From positions 12,745,001-12,809,000 of the forward strand of contig NC_084725.1 of NCBI RefSeq assembly GCF_033807575.1: a DNA stretch of 64,000 nucleotides. Direction: 5' to 3'. The number at the start of each line of letters is the position of its first letter. Positions within the stretch are counted from its first letter, which is position 1. The notes beneath the pieces were generated by a model. It was not told the DNA's origin and searched no databases. It saw nothing but the letters and a program-made list of their open reading frames with translations. The stretch comes from Cydia pomonella (Eukaryota; Arthropoda; Insecta; Lepidoptera; Tortricidae). Position numbers and translations under genes: made by a program. Of this stretch, positions 56,001 to 64,000 are shown piece by piece.

Positions 56001-59000
56001 TTATGGATTTTCAGGACCTGGTGTCGTCGCGTCTTGTGGCTTCTTCTTGAACAGCGTGAGGACGAGGTCCTTGCCGCTGACGAAGGACCCACAGAAGAGA
56101 ATGAAAACTCCGAACAGCGAGAGGATAACGGCGCGCCATATCATGAACTGCTTGTTCTTACCTAGAAAAAGCAAAATAAAATATTTTTTGCCAGCTCTAA
56201 TTTTTGATACAAGCTTTTATTGCTGATTGTAGGTACTTTATTAACAGGCAAGCCTTATAGATAATTCTAACAAACCCAAAAACGATTAGGCTGCGTTGTT
56301 TTATCACAGAGTTCCCATGACCACCTCCTATCTCCGTCATCAGATCAGCTCCATGTCATTTAGTTGTATGTGGAAAGAAAAGTACAGTCAGCGATAAAAG
56401 CCTCTACAGTCAGCCAAGAAAGTGGTTTACCACTTTTCGACTCTAACTTGACAAATAGAATCGAAAAGTGGTAAACCACTTTTTTGGCTGACTGTACCAA
56501 AAGTGTTTTTTTTTCCAAAAACTAATTTAAAAAAATATTTTGTCTCCGATAGTTACTAATGAAATAAAACTATGGAAACGGATTAAGTCCTGTATAATGA
56601 ATTCAAATTCTTAAGTGTTCGTGGTCAGCAAGGCAGGCTCAATTTACACATTTAGATGAACGTAGTGTAAGGCCTGAATGGACGCTCGAGCTGGGCGTGC
56701 AGCGGAGCGGAGCGTGCGGCGTGCAAGTCAAACAAATGCAAACGTATTGGAGCGTCCTTAGTGCACGCTGCTCATCACTTGTGAGCCTAACGCCACGCTG
56801 CACGCCCCGCCGAACGCTCCGCTTCAAGCGTCCACTCAGGCCTTACACTTACATAGTGTAATATTAATGAATATACCTGGTCGTTCGTAGTGCACTAATA
56901 CGTAGATTGTGTTCGGACAGATGAAAGCCATGTTGGAGAGGCAGAAACAGCCCAGCTGCAAAAAATATTTTATGTTATACCTTTACTGCATTTAAAATTA
57001 TGGTTGTTTAATCAGATTGAGAATCGAAGAAATCATTAGAGAAATGCTTCGAGATTACTATTCATCATTTTAGAAACCTTATTATTATTATTATAATAAA
57101 TAAATAAGTAATTTCTTTATTCAGACAAAGTTGTCAGTTCTAAGATTGTCCATAGACAACCCCCAAAATGTATTGTTTTTTTTTTCTATTTTTGTATGAA
57201 AATCTTAATGCGGTTCAGAGAATACATCTACTTACCAAGTTTGAACAGTATAGTTCTTATAGTTTCGGAAAAAAGTGGCTGTGACATAAACGGACAGACA
57301 GACGGACATGACGAATCTATGGACCCTTATGAGGGTTCCGTTTTTTACCATTTGGCTACGGAACCCTAAAAATGAGACTACGAAAAGAAAAACAGTAACT
57401 GAAACCTGTGAAATTTCCTAAAATGTGCAGATAAGTTATAATTTTGCGAGTATCACTCTAAGAACAAAATATATTCCCTATTTTCGTATGAAAATATTTT
57501 AGATAGATAGATAGATAAACCATTTATTCGCTTGCCACAATACACACAACTAAACAAAAAAAATAATACAAACAATAGCAACACCAAAATAAAAATTAAA
57601 TAAAGAACAAAAAGCATCAATAAAAGGTAATGTGTGGTGTGTGCGTTGCAGCAAAACGAAAAGGTTCTGGCTCAGTAATACGCTCCACTCTTTCGGGTGA
57701 AGCACTGATAATTCTGCTAGAACCCAGATCACGAACGATTCACGATGTAACAAAAAAAAAACATATATATACATAAATATTTAGTAGCATGCCTATAAAA
57801 TAATAATAAGTGTCGTAGTGTGGTGCGTGTTGGTGTATAGTACCTTATTATATCAGATGTCGAGTATAAAACGGCCTACAATAATATAAAGAGTTTGTAC
57901 ACATACAGACTAGATTCGGTAATCTGCAACCAAGTACCCGTGCGGTATTCCTGCAATTTGTTTATTTTAATTAGTAGTACTCACAAATCCCATCAACGCA
58001 TCAACGCTGGGAAACGCAATAGCGACCAAGGAGATGATGATCACGATGAGCGCCCTGAAGAAGAGCTCCATCTTGAATTGGTTCTGAGGCTTAAACTTAG
58101 GCTTCAGGTAAAAGTATACGCAGTTAAACGGCATGAAGAAGTTGACCGCGTGCGTCACGTAGATCATGATTGCTATGAAACCTTTAAGGACTTTTGGGCC
58201 CCTGAAATAAATAAATGTTGGACATCCTTACACAGATTGACTAAGCCTCACAGTAAGCTCGAAAAGGCTTGTGTTGTGTGTACTCAGACAACGATATAGC
58301 TATCCTGACAAAAACATTGTTATGTAAAATGTTGCCAAGAGGAGATCATATGTAGAGCCAAGCTTCTTACTCTATACGCCCTTACTCTAGAAGCCCTGTT
58401 AAATTCACAACCTCTACACCTTAACTTGGCCGTTTCGTTACTACAAGAACTATTGTATAACAGAAAACAGAGCTCAACGAGGGGGGGGGGGGAACTCCAG
58501 AGAAGTCACATGCACGTTGCCGACCCTAGGGCAACGCGCATGTGACTTCTCTGGAGTTGCAGGCGTACATAGGCTACGGAGACTGCTTACCATCAGGCGG
58601 GCCGTATGCTTGTTTGCCACCGACGTAGTATTAAAAAAAAAGTGATGGTGGCGTATATAATATACAAGGTGCTATAGTAAATTGTAGGAGAGGCCGGAAA
58701 ACCGCTCAAAGATGGACGAGTTTGATAATACGTTTCCGGCCGGGGCATTACATAATGGTTTTCACGACTACTGCGAGGAAATAAGAGTATATATATTTTA
58801 TAAATTGCTCCATTAAGGTACCTAATGTATAATATTTATTTAAACTTTATTGCACACAAAGAAAAATGTACAAATGGCGAACTTAATGCCAAAAGGCATT
58901 CTCTCCCAGTCAACCATTGGGTCAAACAGAGACATTTGTGTATGTTGGTGCAGGAAAAAATAATAACAAATAATAAGGAAAAAATTAAACGTGAAGTCAA

Positions 59001-62000
59001 ATAATATTAAAAATATATAAATAGTTAAATACTACTACTTATATAATGTATAAAAGATAGACTAATACATATAATTATGTACATATACATGACGGTGAAC
59101 CTTATTTAAGTTCTGACAGAAGATGCTTGCGAAGTAGTCGTTTGAAAACGGGTATGCTTGGGGCTTGTCGAATAAAGAGAGGGAGGGAATTCCAGAGACG
59201 GATTGCCTCAATATAATATTTTCTACCATAATACGATTCATATAGATAAATTATAATATCAATCGTCAACTTATACCTACTATGAGAATTTAAAAATACA
59301 ATTAATTAATCATAAGCCAAATAATAGGGTTGTTTCCATCTACAAATCTTAAGGCAGAATTGTATCCCAATAAATTCTTTTGGATTATAAGAACATGTTA
59401 AACTACTTTTAGGGGACCTGTAATGACCATATTTTTGTAAATATTGAATTTAAAATATCTTTTGGCACACGTCACGTGACCAAACTCGAAACGTCATTAA
59501 AGATTCTGATGACGTCACAATTCTCGGATTGACACTGTTGACAGTTAGGCGATAAACAACAAATGACAAATGTCAGTTGACAGTTCGTATCTTCTACGTT
59601 TGTATGTAGTTATGTGTCAAACCGTAAACTGTGACGTCACACAATTTTCAAAGAGCGTTTTGGGCGCGAAAGCATCTGTCAAAATATATTTTGTTAATTT
59701 AACATATTTAAAGCCGTTTTTAGTATAAAAGTTGAATTTTAGGGCAACTGAGTTAATATAGAACGTAATACAAGCGTTTCGTAAAATTGGAAACAACCCT
59801 ATTGTTATCTTCTTCTTCTTCCTCGCGTTGTCCCGGCATTTTGCCACGGCTCATGGGAGCCTGGGGTCCGCTTGACAACTAATCCCAAGATTTGGCGTAG
59901 GCACTAGTTTTTACGAAAGCGACTGCCATCTGACCTTCCAACCCAGAGGGTAAACTAGGCCTTGTTAGGATTAGTCCGGTTTCCTCACGATGTTTTCCTT
60001 CACCGAAAAGCGAGTGGTAAATATCAAATGATATTTCGTACATAAGTTCTGAAAACTCATTGGTACGAGCCGGGGTTTGAACCCGCGACCTCCGGATTGC
60101 AAGTCGCACGCTCTTACCGCTAGGCCACCAGCGTTTCTTTTTAATAAATGTATAAGTATTTTGGAGTAATGTGAAATACTTCGACGACCGGTTTGGCCTA
60201 GTGGGTAGTGACCCTGCCTACGAAGCTGATGGTCCCGGGTTCAAATCCTGGTAAGGGCATGTATTTGTGTGATGAGCATGGATATTTGTTCCTGAGTCAT
60301 GGGTGTTTTCTATGTATTTAAGTATTTATATATTATATATATCGTTGTCTAAGTACCCTCAACACAAGCCTTATTGAGCTTACTGTGGGACTTAGTCAAT
60401 TTGTGTAATAATGTCCTATAATATTTATTATTTATTATTATTATTATTATTTATACTTACATTGTCAAAGGAAAATTCATCGTTATCGGTGACTCACACT
60501 TATCCAAAAACGCGGCATAACCGAAAAATGAAGCGCAGAACACAGCACCTATGATGAAGATGTAGCCTGCAAAATAATCATTTTATGTTTTAATTAATTA
60601 TTTATTAATACGCAGTTGCTTGTAGTGAGCTGTTGGGGAGTAGCGACCCCACGTAATTTCTCTAAGTTTTATCACATCGAGTTAAATTAATTGACTTGAA
60701 GAATTGTCTGTGGAGTTTTTTTTACATTCTTTTAAATACAGTCTTGTAAGTAGAAATGGTTTGTACTATCATGAGATCATGACGGTATTCCCTAGTAACA
60801 GCAACGAACAACGAAACACCTACCGAAAATAGTGCGTTTCTCTTGCAGAGTTAATTTATACTCTATAACGACAGCAACACCAACAAATGAATGTTTGTTG
60901 GTGATTTTTACACCGACATATATTCACGTCTCGCACATTCTCGTCAATCCTTACTATTTCCAACGAAGATGCGATGGGAGAGGATTGAAAATACGCTATA
61001 CAAATTTCAATTCTCGCCACGCGTCGTCTCGTCTCGCCTCTCCGGTGGCGACCGGCTTTAGTCGGCCATTCTGAATGGAATCGCGAAAGCTGCTCTCTCG
61101 AGGATAAGTGTGGAAACATAAGTGGCAAGTTGACTAATTTTTTAAAGTCCAGTGACACCTTATCTAATCTCAGGCCTCACACCCTTGAGCCATCCTAGAT
61201 GTCGCTTTTTTGGGAATACATCTTGTGGGGGCGAGTCACCGTCTGCCGGAAATAAAATTGCGTATCGTTTTATTAGGCAGACATCCGGTTCTATATTCCA
61301 TAGCCCAGTAGCCTATTTCATTTTAGATTCCATCAACTTTCATTCGTCCTTACACCCTGGCGAGTGATGCCTCTGCGTACGTCCCATGACACGGTAAAGG
61401 GCAGTATCCTTATCCACCCATCCATCCATCCAAGCATCCATCCAACCATCCCACCAACCATTCATCCATCCATACATCCAGCCATCCATATATCCATCCA
61501 ACCAGCCATCCATACATCCATCCATCCATCCAAGCATCCATCCAACCATCCATCCCTCCATCCTAGGATCCATCCAAGCATCCATCCAACCATCCCACCA
61601 ACCATTCATCTATCCAACTATCCATACATCCAGCCATCCATATATCCATCCACCCATCCATCCATCCAACCTTCCTACCAATCAATTATCTATCCAACCA
61701 TCCATACATCCAGCAATCTATACATCTATCCAACCAGCCATCCATACATCCATCCATCTATCCATCCATCTAAGCATCGATCCAAACATCCCACCAACCT
61801 TTCATCCAAACAACCATCCATACATCCAACTATCCATCCATCCATCCTAGCATCTATCCAACCATCCCACCATCCATTCATCCATCCATACATCCAGCCA
61901 TCCATATATCCATCCAACCAGCCATCCATCCAGCCATCCATTCATCCATCCAACCATCCATACATCCATCCAACCACCCATCCATCCATCCAAGCATCCA

Positions 62001-62801
62001 TACCTCATAGTTTAAAACTTACCGCACCCCAGCACAAGAGGAAACTTCTTGGGCTCGCTCATGTTATTTTCCACAGGTATGACGACTCCTGCGCACGACA
62101 TACTGAACACCGACATGCCGGTGAATTTTATCACGTCCAGAAAACTAGTCGTCGCCACCATGTTCTCGAAACCGGGGTTGTATTTGGCTGCGTAGCAGAT
62201 GGTCACGATCAACGCAATCGCTGAAAATTTCAATTTTAATTTCTGTATATATTGCTACACTAGCGACCCGCCCCGGCTTTGCGCGGGTTATACAAAAACA
62301 TAACAAATTATACACCTAAACGTTCGTCAAGAATCACTCTATTGATAGATGGAAACCGCATGAAAATTCGTTCAGAAGTTTTCGAGTCTATTATACTTAG
62401 GTACACACAGACAGAGGCGGCGGGGAACTTTACTCTGAGTTGGCGGTGGATAAGCGGAAGCACGGTGGTCATAACCTGTGCTACAAGGACGTGCTCAAAC
62501 GGATTCTGAGCGCTTGCGCCATCGACTCTGTGCATGGCAGAAGCTTGCTGGAAGAAGGTCTTCTTGGCGTTTTACCATCCATAACGATAGCTTACTTAAT
62601 ACCCTGCTTTCGAAGTTACCCCAATTCACGTTGCCTAGCTACATTAAGTAATAAATACAAGAGTAAAAAATTATGTCTACTAACCTATTACAATATTTGC
62701 AACAATCGAAAATGGCGCCAAGTATTTAATTTCAGTAATTAAACAGATGATGATAAATGGAACTATCATAAAAGCAATATAAGCTCGCAAACTTGGTAAA
62801 C
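56001..62801 (-). CDS. SLC36-type proton-coupled amino acid transporter, C-terminal six exons
   Basis: In transcription order the exons are 62801-62685, 62220-62023, 60566-60461, 58201-57985, 56955-56877 and 56161-56001 (stop TAA at 56001-56003). All have AG/GT borders and consistent phases, giving 292 residues. The protein is strongly hydrophobic, with about six to seven membrane segments, among them AYIAFMIVPFIIICLI, IAIALIVTICY, FIIGAVFCASFFGYAAF, FFRALIVIIISLVAIAF, CFCLSNMAFICPNTIYVL and VILSLFGVFILFCGSFV. The block GVVIPVENNMSEPKKFP is the AAAP/SLC36 signature between middle helices. The family moves small neutral amino acids with protons at plasma or lysosomal membranes; the substrate cannot be read here. 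Family members are about 450-480 residues, so roughly 170 N-terminal residues are missing. The first visible exon begins with two bases of a split glycine codon, so at least one more exon lies upstream of it. Confidence 0.9.
56405..56496. mobile_element. MITE, 92 bp, TACAGTC ends, arms themselves palindromic
   Basis: Arms 56405-56440 and 56461-56496 pair along 36 bp. Each arm also contains its own palindrome AAAGTGGTTTACCACTTT. It lies in the last transporter intron, beside a reverse family C repeat (56285-56405). Confidence 0.85.
57120..57371 (-). repeat. GGAACCCTAAAA-type interspersed repeat in a transporter intron
   Basis: Inverse of the 27.3 kb copy: GAATCTATGGACCCTTATGA, GGGTTCCGTTTTTTACC, ending TTGGCTACGGAACCCTAAAA. 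Confidence 0.8.
58205..58305 (-). mobile_element. SINE (family 2) 3' fragment
   Basis: The reverse family 2 tail (GGACATCCTTACACAGATTG) starts within a few bases of the transporter exon acceptor at 58202-58204, so the fragment overlaps the end of that intron. Confidence 0.7.
58484..58558. repeat. Poly-G run and 28-bp hairpin
   Basis: About twelve G at 58481-58492, then arms 58493-58520 and 58531-58558 (ACTCCAGAGAAGTCACATGC and inverse) with one mismatch. Confidence 0.85.
58840..59215 (-). mobile_element. LINE 3' tail
   Basis: TTTATTTAAACTTTATTGCA, CTTAATGCCAAAAGGCATTC and GGGAATTCCAGAGACGGATT. Longer than the sister copy at 8665-8940. Confidence 0.72.
59323..59803. mobile_element. Inverted-repeat element, 481 bp
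   Basis: AATAGGGTTGTTTCCA at the left and TTGGAAACAACCCTATT at the right. The interior holds several TGACGTCAC-like palindromes and GTCACGTGAC. Confidence 0.75.
59808..60135 (-). mobile_element. tRNA-derived SINE (family 1), near full length
   Basis: Reverse-oriented copy of the same family as 55194-55521: a TCTTCTTCTT tail at the low end, the same body, and the B box and A box near 60075-60125. It lies in the third intron (transcription order) of the transporter gene. Confidence 0.88.
60186..60450 (+). mobile_element. tRNA-derived SINE (family 2)
   Basis: The head contains TGGCCTAGTGG and GGTTCAAATCC boxes, then a body with TGTTCCTGAGTCATGGGTG and a tail of TAT/ATT repeats after TGTCCTATAATATTTA. 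It lies in the third transporter intron (transcription order), just beside the family 1 copy. Confidence 0.88.
60567..61410. other. Transporter intron, no coding feature
   Basis: Contains ACGCGTCGTCTCGTCTCGCC and GGCTTTAGTCGGCCATTCTG near 61018-61075, perhaps part of a mobile element, and AT-rich flanks. No exon fits the transporter reading frame here. Confidence 0.5.
61411..62002. repeat. ATCC-type satellite, about 590 bp, beside a splice donor
   Basis: Nearly continuous CATC/CAAC/CAGC tetramers with an irregular higher-order block (AAGCATCCATCCAACCATCC type) recurring near 61431, 61574, 61768 and 61849. It ends about 18 bp from the donor of the transporter exon 62220-62023. A 286-codon Ile-His-Pro-Ser frame across it is an artefact. 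Confidence 0.95.
62262..62600 (+). pseudogene. LINE end fragments in the first visible transporter intron
   Basis: AGCGACCCGCCCCGGCTTTG begins a common moth LINE-related repeat. From about 62450 the frame KRKHGGHNLCYKDVLKRILS matches the conserved C-terminal block (HGGQ-x-RYKDVLKR) of a LINE ORF. Confidence 0.65.
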
Positions 62802-63359
62802 CTGAAAACAACAATAAGGATATATTATATCTAGACACGCGGCAGCGTATCAAAGCCAAGTTCAAAAAATCGGCCAAGAGCATGTCGGGCCATTCTCAGA
62901 GTAGGTTTCCGTAGTTACTCTTCTGCCACAATAAGCTAAACTGGAGCTTAAAGTATGGTAGATTGTTAACCAAGGGATGAACTTTGGGTGTACGTCTTTT
63001 TACTATGAAGGGGAAACTTTTTGCGATAACTCAAAAACAGCTTAACTGATCATATCCGTTATAGTTTTCTTTTAATGTCTTTCTTAAGCTCTACTTTCAA
63101 GATTTTTTCATATTTTTTGGACCTATGGTTCAAAAGATAGAGGGGGGGGGGGACACATTTTTTTTTTCTTTCGGAGCAATTATCTCCGAATATATTCACT
63201 TTATCAAGAAATGTTTGTTGGAGACCCAACGATATCCCACACTATAGGGTTGAAGCGAAAAAAAAATTCACCCCCACTTTACGTGTAGGGGAGGTACCCT
63301 AAAAAAAAAAAATAGATTTTATTGTACGACTTTGTCGTCTTTATTGATTTATATATCCA
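62802..63359. other. Upstream intron of the transporter, repeat-like
   Basis: The stretch 62830-62990 (CAAGAGCATGTCGGGCCATT, TACTCTTCTGCCACAATAAG) looks like a moth interspersed repeat. No further transporter exon with the needed phase is visible to 64000. Confidence 0.5.
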
Positions 63360-63492
63360 TGCCAAATTTCAGCTTTCTAGCACTAACGACCACGGAGCAA
63401 AGCCTCGGACAGACAGACAGACAGACAGACAGACGGACATGGCGAAACTATAAGGGTTCCGTTTTATGCCATTTGGCTACGGAACCCTAAAA
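63360..63492 (+). repeat. GGAACCCTAAAA-type interspersed repeat
   Basis: AAATTTCAGCTTTCTAGCAC, a GACA repeat (ACAGACAGACAGACAGACAG), CTATAAGGGTTCCGTTTT and TTTGGCTACGGAACCCTAAAA core. Sequence 63000-63359, with poly-G and poly-A runs, probably belongs to the same element. Confidence 0.8.
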
Positions 63493-64000
63493 AGGGAACT
63501 GACGACGCAGCGGCCGTGTGTAAATACTTACACTAACCATTTGGAGCCACTTTTGACCCCTACGTAACTCAAAATCAAACATTTCAAATTTGGCCCACTT
63601 ATTAAGACCCTTATGGTTAACTAAAACCCCAAATTTCATGAATATAGCTCAACTGGTTATTAAGATACAAACATCTAAAAATCGGGATTTTTCTCACTGA
63701 CTGACTGACCTAACATCAAAAACCTAACCCACTTCCAGATGACCTAGCAAGTTGAAATTTGGCATCAACATTGGTTATAAGCCTAAGGTAAAGAAGCAGT
63801 GATTTTTTAAACTATTTATAATATTTTATTAAAACAAAAAGTAACAGTAACACTAAGCGCCTGTCAAATTTGTAATAGCAAAAGGCCTAAGGCCTAGTTT
63901 CTCCGCTGGTTGGGTTGCTTTCATAAACAGGCTAATGTCGCCCATCACGACTTCGCTCAGACACACGGCTTGATTCGAACTTTAAGAAACGTTACAATTT

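Noticed and set aside
61364..62224. 286-codon open frame rich in Ile-His-Pro-Ser on the + strand
   Set aside because: It is the ATCC satellite read through plus the antisense of a transporter exon; no protein family and no codon signature.

Overview
The window looks like nuclear DNA from a lepidopteran (moth or butterfly). It is AT-rich, its exons have GT-AG introns, and it is crowded with repeats I recognise as typical of moth genomes: tRNA-derived SINEs with A and B boxes, RTE-like and jockey/CR1-like LINE tails, TA- and TTAA-flanked MITEs, hAT and mariner elements, and the interspersed repeat ending in GGAACCCTAAAA. No species can be named from the sequence alone.

Two host genes are supported, and they converge. 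On the + strand, 20 phase-consistent exons (28633-43912) encode the C-terminal 1047 residues of a NACHT and WD repeat domain protein (NWD family). Its 5' exons, including the NTPase P-loop, are not visible, so the repeat-filled 1-28632 is probably a large upstream intron. On the - strand, six exons (62801 down to 56001) encode the last 292 residues of an SLC36/AAAP-type proton-coupled amino acid transporter. Its N-terminal exons lie beyond 62801, probably outside the window.

Layout: 1-28.6 kb is a mosaic of decayed LINE 3' ends, foldback elements, MITEs and SINEs. 28.6-43.9 kb is the NWD gene, whose introns carry a hAT element with an 8-bp target duplication, SINEs, LINE tails and two copies of one MITE family sitting just upstream of 3' splice sites. 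43.8-44.6 kb is a degraded tandem array of a 47-codon unit copied from the last NWD exon. 45.0-47.85 kb is a DD37D mariner with an open transposase frame; a 5'-truncated LINE carrying a restriction-like endonuclease region has inserted exactly at its stop codon. 47.9-56 kb is a CA microsatellite and foldback/MITE/SINE mosaic. 56-62.8 kb is the transporter gene, with an ATCC-type satellite starting next to one splice donor. 62.8-64 kb is repeat.

The two genes have no evident functional link. I see no new multi-gene system. The least ordinary structures are the NWD terminal-repeat array, the mariner-LINE nest, and the GC-rich inverted-repeat element with 21-bp iterations near 19.5-20 kb.
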